Source: Dugong dugon (Eukaryota > Chordata > Mammalia > Sirenia > Dugongidae). Taken from it: a DNA stretch of 64,000 nt. Positions 45,734 to 58,113 of this stretch are shown here, piece by piece. The position numbers and the translations under genes were made by a program. The notes below the pieces were generated by a model, which saw nothing but the letters and a program-made list of their open reading frames with translations, had not been told where the DNA came from and made no database searches. The first letter of the stretch is position 1. Each line of letters opens with the position of its first letter. The stretch covers positions 41,087,501 to 41,151,500 of the forward strand of contig CM057482.1 in NCBI GenBank assembly GCA_030035585.1, given 5' to 3'.

Positions 45734-46074
45734 TTTAAGGAATCTTTAATTTGTGTAGTCTTTCCCTTTGGTGCAATGGGAACCAAATGTAAAGTGAATC
45801 AAGGTTTCACTTGATAATGTTGATGTTCTCAGCAAAGAGCAATGACAAGTTACTGAGATGCCTTCAGTGGCAATATCTCATGTACACATTCTTCCAAGGG
45901 GACTTGATCCTCTGATGCACAAGAGGTATCTGTGTATGATGTTCCTCCAGTACATTTATGGAAGTCTGTAAACTTTAGGCTGAGTGCCAGGAAGTATTGA
46001 CCCAAAACATATAATCAAATGGGACTTTGTGACGCAGAGCTAAACACCAGCCTCCAAACATGGTAGAGTGATGA
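45734..46074. other. Unique non-coding DNA
   Basis: No repeat or exon recognised. Confidence 0.5.
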
Positions 46075-46247
46075 GAACAGCAGAGACCTTTGAAACATGG
46101 ACCTGGAACTGTGCCCCTGCTCTGCCAATTACCAGCTGTGTGACTTTGAGCAAGTTATGCACTTTATGGGCAGCTCAGTTTCTTCGTTTGAAAAAAGAAG
46201 AATAATCTCATACTGTCAGGATTAAACAAGATAATATACATTGGTAG
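46075..46247 (+). repeat. MIR
   Basis: 'cccctgctctgccaattacc', 'agctgtgtgactttgagc', 'aagttatgcactttatggg' and 'gtcaggattaaacaagata' follow MIR order. It is cut by the MLT1-like LTR. Confidence 0.88.
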
Positions 46248-46697
46248 TGTGGATTGCATTTGTCCCCTCGCGAAGATATACTGAAATCCTAATCCCTGGT
46301 ACCTGTGAGCATAACCTTATTCGGAATTAGGGTCTTTGAAGATGTTATCAGTTTAACATAAGGTCGTACTGGAGTAGGAGGGGGCCTAATCCAGTCTGAG
46401 CGGTGTTCTTGTAAAAGAGAAGAAGAGACACAAAAAGACAGGCAGAAAGAAGACAACCATGTGAAAAGGGAGGCAGCTAAAATGGAGTTAAGCTGCAGCT
46501 GTAAACCCGGAACGCGGGGGACTACCAGAAGTTGGGAGAGACAAGAAATGATCTTCCTCTACAGCCTTCAGAAACAACATGGCCCTGATGACACCCTGAA
46601 TTCAGGTTTTTAGCCTCCAGAACTCTGAGACAATACATGTCTGTTGTTTTCAACCACCCACTTTGTGGTCGTTTGTAACAGCAGTCCTAGAAAACTT
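46248..46697 (+). mobile_element. MLT1-like solo LTR
   Basis: 'ctgaaatcctaatccctgg', 'gaattagggtctttgaag', 'gggcctaatccagtctgag', 'aaccatgtgaaaagggagg', 'tagcctccagaactctgag' and 'gtttgtaacagcagtcctag' are in LTR order. An extra block near 46475-46540 differs from the usual form. Confidence 0.88.
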
Positions 46698-46980
46698 CTT
46701 TGAGCCTCAGTCAGGGTTGTCAGATTTGACAAAAATATAAGATATCCAGTTAAACTAGGGTTTCTGATAAATAACTAATAATTTTTAGGGTAAAAAACGT
46801 CCTATGCAACAGCTGGCACATACTAATACTAGAACAGTTCTCTTTGTTTATTTGAAATTTGTATTTAACTGGGCAGCCTGTATTTTACCTTGCAATCCTA
46901 GCTCAGTTCCTTTGTCTGATAAATGGGTATGTCCGTGTGTACCCTATCTACCTCAGAGAACAATGGTGAAGATGACATGG
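46698..46980 (+). repeat. MIR fragment split by a MITE
   Basis: 'ttctttgagcctcagt' on the left joins 'tcctttgtctgataaatggg' and 'accctatctacctcagag' on the right once 46712-46899 is removed. This restores the MIR order. Confidence 0.7.
46712..46899. mobile_element. Palindromic hAT-like MITE
   Basis: The 188-bp element has inverted halves. The left 'cagggttgtcag' with 'gatatccagtt' pairs with the right 'aactgggcagcctg' and 'accttgcaatcct' read in reverse. The flanks GCCTCAGT (46704-46711) and AGCTCAGT (46900-46907) match in 7 of 8 bases with the last six identical, as expected for an 8-bp hAT target duplication. Confidence 0.78.
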
Positions 46981-47040
46981 GAAAAAAATACAAATATATA
47001 TACGTATATATATATACACACATATATATTCAGACACATA
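46981..47040. repeat. TA/CA simple repeat
   Basis: An A-rich start, then (TATA)n and (CACA)n. It produces spurious Tyr/Ile-rich frames. Confidence 0.9.
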
Positions 47041-50000
47041 AAAAGCCTTGTGAAATGCAACATGTGATTCAGACTTCGGAGAGTGCTCTCATTATTAGCG
47101 TGAATATTGTAGTCATCATCAGCTCACAAGCAGGTCAAGGAATGCACAATGAAAGTCAATGAGAAGAAACACTGTAAGTTATGGACCAGTTAACCTGCTC
47201 ACCTCTTCTGTAGGGCCAAGAACCTCTTGGTTACTTGCAACCGACTGCCTTTTCTCATTAATATGCATGTGTGAATTTCACTGGTAAGTACTTTTTGTAC
47301 TTGGAAAAAGATGGGAAGGGGAGGAGTACGAGGAGGGTTGTGAAGGGGACTGCCAACCTATATACAGGGAGGGTTATTTCCTTTTTAATTAAATTTCTAG
47401 ACATGCAGTTTGCCTTTTCCCATGTATTTGGTTTTTCATCAGCTTTTTCCTCGTGCAGTGGCAAATCACAAATGGGTTATTACAGGAACAATCGCGGGAG
47501 GGGCTGTTTCAGAGCCCACTCATGCCAAACCTGCATTTTAAGCATAAATACTTCCTCAACAGAGAATTGTAAGTGAAAAGTCAGGGTGCTGGAAAGCCTC
47601 AAGGAGATTTTAACTCTCACATGCCTGGTGAATTCAGAAGAAGAAAGTGTTAGAATACTTTCATTTTCAAAGGAAAAAACAGGTATTTCCATCTCTCCTC
47701 AAGGCCCAGAACTAGATTCTGGAACAAGATGGTTCTTGGCTAACTCAGATAATGTCTCACAATATACTAAATAAGGGGAAAATGTGATTTACGTCTGTGA
47801 AATGCCCAATTTACTAGCTAGTTCTGTCTCTTTAGTGAAATGAATAATTCCTTATGTCAAAAATTTCCTCAGTTATTTGGTAGGACGTAGTTAAAGAAAG
47901 CCGCAGTTGTATAAATGAACTTTTGTTTTTGAACCAGCTTTGCTAGCTTCATACAGACACCACCTCTGAGCTGGGAGGTATGTGGAGTCATAACTAGAAC
48001 CCCCAGCTTGGCAATTTCCTACAAGATATAGAGAAATAAATCTCTGGGCTCCTTGGCCTTTGACTCTGGAATGGGTGAAGAGAAATGTATGATGGGCAGC
48101 TACCCATCTGCATACAGACACTGAGCCAGTCCTACTATTGGGTGAAAGCAACTGGAAATTAGTGATTTCCTAACTCTAGAACCAGATGCTTTGCTGGCAG
48201 GTACAACATAGGATGAAGCTTTCTGCGTATTACACAAGGCCATAGTGCTTTATGGACACAAACTGAAGATAAGATCCAGTGATGGAGTCTCTGACCACAG
48301 CTTGAAACCGGCCATCAGTGTCAGCTTCAGTTAAGTACCTGATGCCACCACTTTGCGGCAGATCCTGTGGATAAAGGTTCCGGCAGGGTCAGCGTTTCAA
48401 GTGAGGTTCAGACTCTCATTTGCCATCAGTGAAGAAGATGGGAAGTGAGTTGTGAGATTTTCACACTAATATTTAGATAATTGCAATTTATCTCATCTCA
48501 AGGATCAAGCTGATTGAAGCTGAGCCGAGTTTGGGCTGGACTGTGTTTACAAGGCCTTCTTCCCCAGAGTTATATGTTTCAAGCAAGAAGAAAAGTGAGA
48601 GCTGGGATTTCCAGCTGACCTTGGAAGCAACAATGACCAATCCCAATAACAATCATAGCTAGAATAAATAATCATGAATATTGCAAATGCTCCATGTCCA
48701 GCACTGAGAAAAATTAATTTCCTATTTGAGTCCCATTCACATAAATACTCCTAATGATGTATTTAAATCCAGACTCGGTTAAATCCTAAACTCAAAGTAC
48801 CCGAGCCAACAGCGTGAGTCTTGCATTTAATCAGTTACTATAATAAACATATAAAATGTTTTTCTTTTCTTCATGAGACGACAGAGCAGTGGCTACATAA
48901 AAGGACATCAAATGACACATCCTCCATCTCCCAGCAAATAAAAAAGCCATCAGCTCATAACAAGGCGGTGATAAAAGGTACTGAGGCCAGTAAGATTAAG
49001 ACTTTGTAATAAGGTTCGGGCGCCAAAACTGACAGCCATTTTCTTTGAAATTTATCATGTCCTCACATTGGGGTGAGAAGCCATGGCTCTGTCCCATTGC
49101 TGGCCAGAATTTATAGCAGCTCCATTATTAGGAGATTGCAGTGAAATGGGGTAGAGGTATGGTTTTCTGAGGACGTTACGATAGCCTCCTACATTATACA
49201 CTTGACAGGTTTGTCAGCTCTTAGTAACAAGCCTTGTAAAGTACTTTAATACCATTAGTACTATTTTGTTAATGTGTCTGCTCTCCTCACGGCCTGAAAA
49301 TATCATATATCACAGGCTAGAGGGGAGACTGAACTGCTGTCTCACCTTTTCTGCCTTCTTAAATGTGATTTTATAGTAACAAGTAGAGTTGATATTTTAA
49401 TCAAAATAATGCAGCCATTTTCCTTTATTGATTATCAAGTAAATATGTATAAATATGTAGTTAGGGGTGGGGGCAACCCTTTTAGAGGATATTGGAAACC
49501 CATAATGAATGGCTTTCTGAGGGTAATGTTTCTGCCTGCTTATTTCAGTTATCGGCTATGTTGCAGGAGGTTTTCCATTCTGCCCTCTTTGCCAAAAGAT
49601 CTGCAGGGTCCATTTGCAGGGCACAGCTGAAACTCTGAGAGAACGTTCCAGGTAGACAAGGTCTGAACGAGATGCTTTTTAAATTTCTGCAAGTAAGTTT
49701 CTCCCTTTTTGGTAAATTTGCATAACTTACAATATAGCCTGTAGTTCGTGGTACGTTTCAGAAGGACCCATATTTATTTTGAAATACAGAAATCCTGTAA
49801 GATTTTTTCTTGCTTTTAGGGATGAGCATATTGACTTATGAATGCCTATCTGCAACGCTAATGTGAACTTGGGGACAAAAATCCTGTGAGTTGATTCAAC
49901 AGTGCCAGAGTGTTTTTTAAATGTTTTAAATTTCGAAAGTAAACACTGATTGCTTTGTAAATGTAAGAAAATTATAAACTTGGTTTAGCTCTAGTTTGTA

Positions 50001-50280
50001 AATAATAGGTAGATATTAGATCTAATTTGTAAACAATCTATAGCTATTAATAGCTATTAATGTTTATCATGGATATTGGAAATTTTCTCATACCTGACCT
50101 TAATCATAAAAATCCAATTATTGTAAACAATAGTATTAAATCTATAATAAAAATAAAGGTAGACACACACACAGACATGCACACAAAATCAAAGGAAATT
50201 TTATTGTCTTCAGTAAAACATCAAATTGTTTTATGACTTTAAAAAGTTAGAGTTAAATGCATAATTTAAGTTCTACGCTA
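47041..50280. other. 3.2 kb repeat-poor unique DNA
   Basis: No interspersed repeat is recognised. Overlapping frames at 47258-47774 and 47891-48151 lack domains. Balanced stretches at 48240-48560 and 49380-49640 look like possible conserved non-coding sequence. A short (AC)n lies at 50163-50187. Confidence 0.45.
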
Positions 50281-50491
50281 GTTATTGTTGTTGTTAGTTG
50301 CCATAGAGTTGATTCCAGCTCAGGCAACCCCATGTGTGCAGTGTAGAGTTTTCAAGACTGTAACCTTTCAGAAGTGGATTGCCAGGTCTGTCTTCTGAGG
50401 TACCTTTGGGTGAATTTGAACCATCAACTTTTCAGTTAGTAGTTAAGCGCTTAAGTCGTTTTATGGAGTAGTTTGTGCCAACCAGGGAGTT
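50281..50491 (-). repeat. AfroSINE, long subfamily
   Basis: 'gttattgttgttgttagttg', 'caaccccatgtgtgcagtg', 'aagtggattgccaggtctg' and 'aagcgcttaagtcgtt' lead to a head end at 'gccaaccagggag'. A small internal insertion lies near 50459. Confidence 0.92.
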
Positions 50492-52399
50492 TAGACCAAA
50501 ACCATCAGTCTCAGGTAGCCAATATCATCAATATCGTGTTATTTAATACACATTGCCCAAAATGTGTATTTAATTCATTACTGGATGTATGTCCTCACTC
50601 CCTCGTCCCACAAATCTCAAAAGAGAAATCAAGAGGTCTGTGGAGAGCTTTCATTTCGGTCAAAATCATCGCATGTAGCACAGGATCTAGCACTCAGTAG
50701 GTGATCCGTAAATATTGCTTGGAAGGTTGAATAAATGAATTCATAATTTCCTCCTATCTCAACAGGAGACTTCTGTTCTGTTGGTCCAGGTCTTCAAAAT
50801 GGGTTAGTTGCTGAGAAATAAAGATGCACCAGATGAGAGGAGCTATGACACCTTGACCTCAGATGAATCCTACTCATGCTTTTCTTCATTTACTTACACG
50901 TATGCTTCTGCATTTACAGCAAGGCCTTATGCAAATGATCGCACGGCAATAGCACTCCATATTAGCAGATGGACACAACCAAGAAATCCAAAATATTTAA
51001 CAAATTATTTGAATGATTCTAAGATATTTATCATTAGCCATTTAAAAATTATTCGGGTGATAAGAAATTAAAAACAACCCAAGAATTAAAAACCGTATCT
51101 CCCGGTTTGACATTTATGTGTTTTGGTTATACAAATATTCCAGTGCTTCTTAAAGTGGAACACTCTGGTTAAATTTTGTCAGTTGAATAACTTTTTGTTT
51201 TGTTTTGTTGTGCTTTGGTTTGGTTAGAAATATCCTCCTAAATTCTTTATTGCTATTGAATTTGCCTAAGTGATTTGGTTGGGACGAAGATGGTTTATAC
51301 TTTGGACTATTTCTCTACCCACCTGAACAAGAAGACGGGGAAGGGTCAAACCCATATGTTTTTTTTTTCTTCTATTTTTATAGTCAGTACAATAGTCGTT
51401 ACTGAAGGATTAATTATATGGTAGCTAAGGCTGATTTTTCTAAGAATGAAAATGATTAAATCGTGTATTTCTCAATGGGGTCTGGTCACCACATAAAGAC
51501 CTAACCTAACGTTTTTTGAGTATTATATGCCTCTGTCTCCAAAGGAAAACCATTAATTTGATGTGCTAAGAATTTGTCCAATGAAAGTGCTACAGTTCAC
51601 AGAATCTCGTTAACATGAATGTATTCTTAATATCTGTCAATATCTGAATGCACATCAGTCACAAAGCTGGTTATAAAATAATTTTGTCTATTTATTGATA
51701 GAAATCTCTAAGAACTGACATAACTAAATTGGTATATTTACTAGGTTTTACAATATTTGATCCTGTCTGAGAAAATACATTTTGACTGAAGTAATTAGTC
51801 AAAGTAATTGACCAAAGACTTCTGGACAGTGAATTGTATGTCTAAACAGTTCTATAAGTTCTCTATACTGTTGTATTGACATTCGGAGACAATAGTAAAA
51901 TACTTAGAGCTGGAAGGAAATTTTAACAACACCTAACTAGTCTTCCTTAAACATTATAACAAACCAACAAAAAAAAAAAGCAAATGGAAATTTTGCTGTT
52001 TGCGCTCTCCTTTATTTGAGATGCCACCTTGGGCAACAGCTGTCACATTTCTTTGTCTCCCTTGGAGGCAGACCTGGGAGAAAATGTGGATTCTATCAGC
52101 CCTCTGTATGCCTCAGGTTCTAGTTTACCTTCCTATCTCCACCTTTGAGGTTCTTAAGGTGGTGTGACATGTTCAATTGCTCGGGTAGTTCTGGGTGAAG
52201 TCCAACCCTAGTACCTTGACTCTGTTTTTAGTGCCCCACTGAAACACTACTGTTGAGTTCATCAGCTAATAGCATTTTGGTTAAATGCTGCTGTATCTAT
52301 AGGACTCTAAGACAACTGATTTTAAAATTAAAATTCACCCTGATGACTTATTATCCCTAGATTGAATTGTTTTTCAGTGTATATATGCTCATTATTTTG
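50492..52399. other. Mostly unique non-coding DNA
   Basis: Apart from an L2-like end at 50600-50745, no repeat is recognised. The 87-codon frame at 50808-51071 has no domain. T- and A-runs lie at about 51360-51369 and 51969-51979. Confidence 0.45.
50600..50745 (+). repeat. LINE-2 3' end
   Basis: 'gtagcacaggatctagcact', 'cagtaggtgatccgtaaat' and 'gttgaataaatgaattc' match the L2 3' order. Confidence 0.7.
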
Positions 52400-52985
52400 A
52401 CTTGTGACAATGGGAGTTCAAATCAGTTTGGCACTACCTAGTAATTTGGGAATATGTGTACCTTCAAGTATAGTAGTTTGACTTCTAGATGTACATCTGC
52501 AGAAATTCTTGCAGATGTGCCCAGCACTGTTCAAAATAGTCTAAAATTGGGGGCAATGTCCATCAATGGTAGAATGGGAAAATTAATTGTGGCATGTTCA
52601 TGCAATGGAAACTATACACTGGAGAAAATGAATGAACAGTTTTGTGCTTCAGCATCAATGAATCTCAAAAACATAATGTTGATAAAAGTAGGAAGCCACA
52701 GGAGGATATACATATAAGAGTCCGTTTACATGAAATCTAAAAACAAGCACATTTTTAGTCTTTACTGGTTAATCTATGAACATGAAGAAATGACTTTACA
52801 GAGAGAAAAAGGAGAATTATTAACACAAAATTGAAGATATGGTACCCTGAGTGGGACGGCTGAGGGATGGGAATATGATGGGTAGGGGTAAGGGGAATCC
52901 ATAAGGCACCAGTAACGTAACATTTTGTAACCTAAGAGGTAAGTAGGTCTATGGGTGTTTTACTATTATTATTTGAAGTATTTAT
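52400..52985 (+). mobile_element. Old LINE-1 3' part
   Basis: 'gttcaaatcagtttggcact', 'atgtccatcaatggtagaat', 'gttcatgcaatggaaactat' and 'gtttacatgaaatctaaaaa' follow old L1 ORF2-to-3' UTR order. 52990-53100 may be another L1 3' end on the minus strand ('gatatacagagcaaaac') but is too short to be sure. Confidence 0.75.
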
Positions 52986-53100
52986 TTTTTATTTAAATAT
53001 TTATTTTGTTCTGGTGAAGATATACAGAGCAAAACATGCATCCATTCTGTACCTTCTTAAATAATTTTCAAAATTCTAAAATTAATTAATTACTAAAGAA

Positions 53101-53621
53101 TGCAAATCTGCTGAAAAAGACCTCTTAACAGTGTTAAAAAGCAAAGATGTCGCCTTGAACGCTAAGGTGCACCTGACCCAAGCCATGATGTTTTCAATAG
53201 CCTCATACGCATGCAAAAGCTGGACGATGAATAAGGAAGACCAAAGAAGAACTGACGCCTTTGAATTGCGGTGTTGGCAAAGAGTCCTGAATATACCATG
53301 GACTGTCAAAAGAACTAATAAATCTGTCTTAGAAGAAGTACAACCAGAATACTCCCTAGAAGCAAGGATGGCGAGACTATGTCTCACGTACTTTGGCCAT
53401 GTTATCAGGAGGGAACCAGTCCCTGGAGAAGGACATCATGCTTGGTAGAAGGTCAGCAAAATAGAGGAAGACCCTGAAAGAGATGGACTGACAGTGGCTG
53501 CAGTAATGTGCTCAAGCGTAACAACCATTATGAAGATGGCCCAGGACCGGGCAGTGTTTCGTTCTGTTGTACTTAGGGCCGGTATGAGTCAGAACTGACT
53601 CCATGGCACCTAACAACAACG
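53101..53621 (+). mobile_element. RTE (BovB-like) LINE, 5' truncated
   Basis: It starts inside the reverse-transcriptase region ('tgcaaatctgctgaaaaag'). It runs through 'gcaaggatggcgagactatg' and 'ccatgttatcaggaggg' to the end 'atggcacctaacaacaac'. It is closer to an intact frame than the copy at 26391-27359. Confidence 0.93.
53131..53448 (+). pseudogene. RTE reverse transcriptase, C-terminal fragment
   Basis: The 105-codon frame follows the C-terminal order of BovB/RTE reverse transcriptases: LKSKDVALNAKVHLTQAM, the Cys/Trp-rich ACKSWTMNKED, FELRCWQRVLNIPWT, NKSVLEEV, SLEARMARLCLTYFGHV and GEGHHA. It lacks the catalytic core and the endonuclease because of 5' truncation. It ends early at a stop where a short deletion ('cttggtagaaggtcag' against 'cttgggaaagtagagggtc' in the other copy) shifts the frame. 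It is non-functional. Confidence 0.92.
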
Positions 53622-54259
53622 ATGACAAAATTAATAGGTAAATAAAAGAGAGAGGGGTGGAAGTGATTCTAAAGATAAGTCTCAGCTCCTTTGTCTTGCT
53701 TTCTCTTAAAAATAAAACCCTCTGACAATGACCATCTAGTATTTTTTCAGTGTAGCCATAAATAGGCACTCTCAAAATTGTGCATTTTATTTCACAAATA
53801 TGATTTAAATCAAAGCTAGATAGAGATTATTTAACACATGTGAGAATTATATGAGATCTCATATGTTCTACACAATAATTTCCATATGTACTTAATAGCT
53901 AACGATATGTATAGGAATTATGATTTTAAATTAATTATTTGAACATTCAAGTTAGCCAAATATAGTCTATTAAAATGCCCACTGTTTTATGCTTCTGTCT
54001 TCTTTTAAGACTAAATCAAGACTAAATCAGGCACTCAAGGTACTATCATCCCATCTCTCCCAGGTGCATTCATAATGTAACTGTAAGATCATCACTGTTG
54101 GATAATTTTAGGAGAGTTAGATAAATCTTCTTATCTTGCACCTCAGGATAGTTGATACCAATTTATTCATTTCATCTTTGCTTTATTTTCCAAAAGGAAT
54201 TGGAAGAGGGTGGTAGGCATTCCATAATGTCTACTGAATTGAAAAGCCCATCAACAACT
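53622..54259. other. Non-coding DNA
   Basis: AT-rich, no repeat recognised. 'gactaaatca' is repeated in tandem near 54010-54028. Confidence 0.45.
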
Positions 54260-54440
54260 ATGTAAGGCACTCAAAGCATGCTCTCTCATTTAATCCTCTC
54301 TCAACGACCCTGTAAGTTTGATACTATTTTTAATTATCCCCTTCTTACAGAAGAGAAACCAGATGCACAGAGAAGATTAAGAGACTTGCCCAACTTCAGT
54401 GACCATGCTCAGGTATGAACTGTGATCATTTGTCCTCTTT
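54260..54440 (-). repeat. MIR
   Basis: 'ctctcatttaatcctctctc', 'acgaccctgtaagtttgata', 'ccccttcttacagaagag' and 'gagacttgcccaacttcag' are the MIR core in reverse orientation. Confidence 0.88.
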
Positions 54441-56060
54441 AAAGCTCTAACAAAGTGCCCCCCCCACCATAAGAATAAGCAGAGTTTATGACTATAATTA
54501 TGTGGATGTTATGTATGGATATGGTCAAAAGTCTGTATTCACAATGTTTAGTTTAGTTCATGTATTTCATTAAACTATTTTGCAAATTCTCGTTATGAAG
54601 AGCATTTACTGTAAGTAAATTACGCCCACAGCAGGCAAATAATGTTGCCATCTCTTTCTGTTAAAGACATCGAAGGGTTTTTAATAGAAACTGTAAAATA
54701 TTTCCTTTAAAACATTTTGTTGTTGTTGTTGTTTAAATTCCCACTTTCTGGGTGAGGCTGACATTTCTAGGAAGATGACTGTCGTGCGTTTATTTCCATT
54801 TTTCAGCATCCTTGGTGATCACCCCGGGCTGATAATTAGTAAAGGTAAAAAATTGCTAGTGGATAATGCAACATTTCAACTCATCCTTCTGGAATGGGAA
54901 AAAGTTATTTAGTAAAACGAGAGCCCAGCGGTGCAGTTGTATTGACTTTTATGTCGTGTTTGTTTCAGTTTGCTAGTCAAAACAAGTTTCACAGCTCCTC
55001 CTGGTCCAGAAGGTTCTGTTTGCTTTATGAAAATGAAGCTGTCTTGTTTTCTGGTTCATAAATCATTGTCAAGCAGAGCTAGATAACAGAAACAAGTTCA
55101 GATTCCAGAATGATTATCCTTAGAGATGATGTATTAAATATACAGAACACAACTTGATTTTCATAAGCCATGTTGACTTTGCAGAACTAAGGCTACATGG
55201 GAAAAGTATCTCATAAGAGGAGATGCCAGAGCTTGCAAAAATCTAACTAGGTGGGAATGACAGGAAAAGGGAAGGAGGCAGAGCATCTTCACATATAAAG
55301 ATGGGTGTGCTTTCTCTGATTTTCTCTCCGTAATTTACCTGCAGTCATTCCTTTAAGCGTTTGCTTGTTTCTTTCTTTTATTAGCAATATAGGAACCATC
55401 TTTAGAAAAGAAGGGACCCCCTTCTTCCTCTATTCCCTACTGCTTCTCTTTTATCCTCTTCTCTGAATATCATGATATTTCGTAAAGTCTTTCTTCTACT
55501 TCTTTAGATCCTAAACTTTTTCCCCTGACATTGAAGTTTAGTTGAAATTGGTTTGAGCTGTGCATTTGGAGTATCACAGCCCATGCATGAAAGTCTTCCT
55601 AATGGCTCATCAAGGCCATGTCATGGGTCAAGAAAGCAAAATCAGGAGAAAACCACAGAGGAGTCCCAAGAAGTTGCAGGGGTGCCCTGAGATGTAGAAG
55701 TGGTTCCTGTGGCAACTTATGGAATGGGTTTCTTATATACACCTTACCCCTGAATGATGCTAAAGTTGACTTTTCCTTCGAATGAAGAATGCAGACCCTC
55801 CAAGAAAACTCAAACGCATTTTACTGAGAAAGAGAGATATTTCTTAGTTCCTACTGGAGCTTCAAATCTCGTTTCAGACATCACTCCTCAAGAAAACTTC
55901 CTCCACTCCCAGCCTCCACCTTTCTCTGGGCATTCAATTAGAGCCTAGTCTTCACTGCTCTTTCTTCATATTTATTATAAAGACAATCAAGAATTAATTG
56001 CATTACTCATTTTTTAAATGTCTGACTCTCTCGATAAAATGGAGTTCCACCAGGGTAAGA
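54441..56060. other. Unique non-coding DNA, possible conserved element
   Basis: A (GTT)5-6 run lies at 54718-54734. 54765-55090 is repeat-free and balanced, with motifs such as 'gggctgataattagtaaagg' (TAATTA core). It is one of the better conserved-element candidates in the window. No exon evidence. Confidence 0.4.
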
Positions 56061-56283
56061 CAAACAAAAAACAAAACACCAAAAACCTGTTGCTGTCTAC
56101 CTGATTCTGATTCATAGTGACCCCATGTGTTACAGAGTAGGACTGCTCCACAGAGTTTACTTAACTGCAGTTTTTATGGAAGCAGATTGCCAGACCTTTC
56201 TTTTGTGACACCTCTGGGTGGGTTTGAACCGCCAACCATTAGGTTAGTAGTCCAGCACAACAATTTGCACCAACCAGGGATGC
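56061..56283 (-). repeat. AfroSINE, long subfamily
   Basis: 'tagtgaccccatgtgttaca', 'gaagcagattgccagacc', 'gacacctctgggtgggtttg' and 'ttgcaccaaccaggg' are in order. The flanks 'tccaccagggtaaga' (56046-56060) and 'tctaccagggtagaga' (56284-56299) are a probable target duplication. Confidence 0.93.
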
Positions 56284-57825
56284 TCTACCAGGGTAGAGAC
56301 CGTGTTCGTGTTTGTGCACAGACTTATAGCTAAGTGTACACCATTTAGTAGGTTCACATGAAGTATCTGTAGGCAGAGCATAGAGAGAAAGAGGGAGAAA
56401 TGTACCCAAAACCATTCCAACTTCTGGGGAAACTTGTTCTAACAAGGCTTTTGGTAGAGACTCAAGTTACGATCAAGGTTTAATTCTATTCCAATTAGGT
56501 TTGCTCACTCAGAAAGGAAGGCAAAATTATTAGAAGAGCAAAATAACATAAATCATGCATACATGAGCATGTATTTCCTGCACTCTGAACAGGAACTTTC
56601 TCCCCCTACAAAGAAAAGTCTGTACTTTTCTTAAGACAACTGCTAGCAAAGATGACTACTTTTTCAACCAGACCCAAAAATACCACCAGCCTCCATTTTT
56701 GGGTTGAGGAAGCCTGGGGCCCAGGAAATCATAATCTTTTATCTCCTGGTTGATTTGATTGATTGTTTTTATATGTATCTAGGATGTTTATTCATTTATT
56801 CGTTAGGTAGGCAAAGCAAGGAATTGGAAAGTTATTCAGAAACTTTGATAAACGCAGTTGACTGGTTTGGGGTTTATAAGCTAGGGGCAAAATGTGTACT
56901 TGGACTTTGAGTTTTCAATGATACATGAAATTCCCAAGCAGTTGGTTAACTCATGTGGACTTTGCACCTTTTATAGATGCTGAGATATTTGTAAATATAA
57001 TCTTGTTTTATAAACCACTGTGGTATAACATTGTGCTTCACTCTCTAGGAAGAGTGATTTTCTGAGGACCGATCAATAGAGAAACCCTGCATGGTTTATT
57101 TTCTATTATGTATAACTTACAGGTCATTGAGTCAAGTAGTGTGGCAGGACTTCTAAAAGGCTGGTGATTTTTAGGAAAGATCATCAATAACATATGTAGG
57201 CGAGCAAGCTAAAATAATTACAATCAAATTTCATGCTCCAGGGCATAAATGGATTTCCTGCAAGGGTCAGGGAGGAATTATGTTGCCTTCACCAACGTGT
57301 ACTCACAGGGCAAATGACCCACCTATTTTTGTTTGGGTGCTACCTTTTTTTCTGAATATAAGTACGCAGACCAGTTTTCATGAGGAAGCGAGTCAGTTTA
57401 GCCCATGTCTCTCCTTGGTTCCATCCTATCACATTAATTTTTGCATGCCACTTGAGTACTTTTCTCTGGAACGTGCCACAGGGTGGGACACTGGTTGGGA
57501 AACATTGGGAAGAAAATGTAAATGTTTCTTCTCACACCCGTTTCGAAAGTTAAAGGTCTAGAGGGGGAAAATGAGATGGAGGAGGAGAAGCATAATTTTG
57601 TATTTTAAGCCTGCAATTCTAAAGCTCTCTGAGGATCACGTTTTCTCTTTGAGGCCCTCTAAACCTTTCTACTCCTGGTCCTAGGTTTTGTTCATCTTGC
57701 CCTTTCTCCTCAGCTAACTTTTGTTGCTGACACCCTCTCATTCAAAATCTCCATCCAAACATGTATTTGCTCTACTCGAAACAGCTTTAGCATCACAAAC
57801 AATAGATTTTTTTTTTTTTGATACA
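56284..57825. other. Unique non-coding DNA
   Basis: No repeat recognised until the T14 run at 57808-57821. Frames at 56704-56910 and 57280-57561 have no domain or splice context. Confidence 0.45.
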
Positions 57826-58113
57826 CACTTTTTTTTATTGTTGTGCTTTAAGTGAAAGTTTACAATTCAAGTTAGCCTCTCGTACAAAAATTTATCCATA
57901 CATTGTTTTGTTACCCTACTTGCTCTCCCTATACTGTGACAGCAGACTCTTCCTTTCCACCCCGGATTTCCCGTGTCCATTCAACCAGCTCCTGACCCTC
58001 TCTGCCTTCTCATCTCACCTCTGGACGAGAGCTGCTCATTTAATCTCATGTATCTACTTGAGCTAAGAAGCACAGTCTTTACGAGTGTCATTTTCTGTCC
58101 CACGGTCAAAAAC
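57826..58113 (-). mobile_element. LINE-1 3' UTR, afrotherian type
   Basis: Read in reverse, 'caaccagctcctgaccctc', 'ctgccttctcatctcacctc' and 'gtgctttaagtgaaagttta' align block by block with 34321-34600 of the younger L1. The T-rich run at 57826-57838 is the poly(A) side. Only the terminal 290 bp were inserted. Confidence 0.85.
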
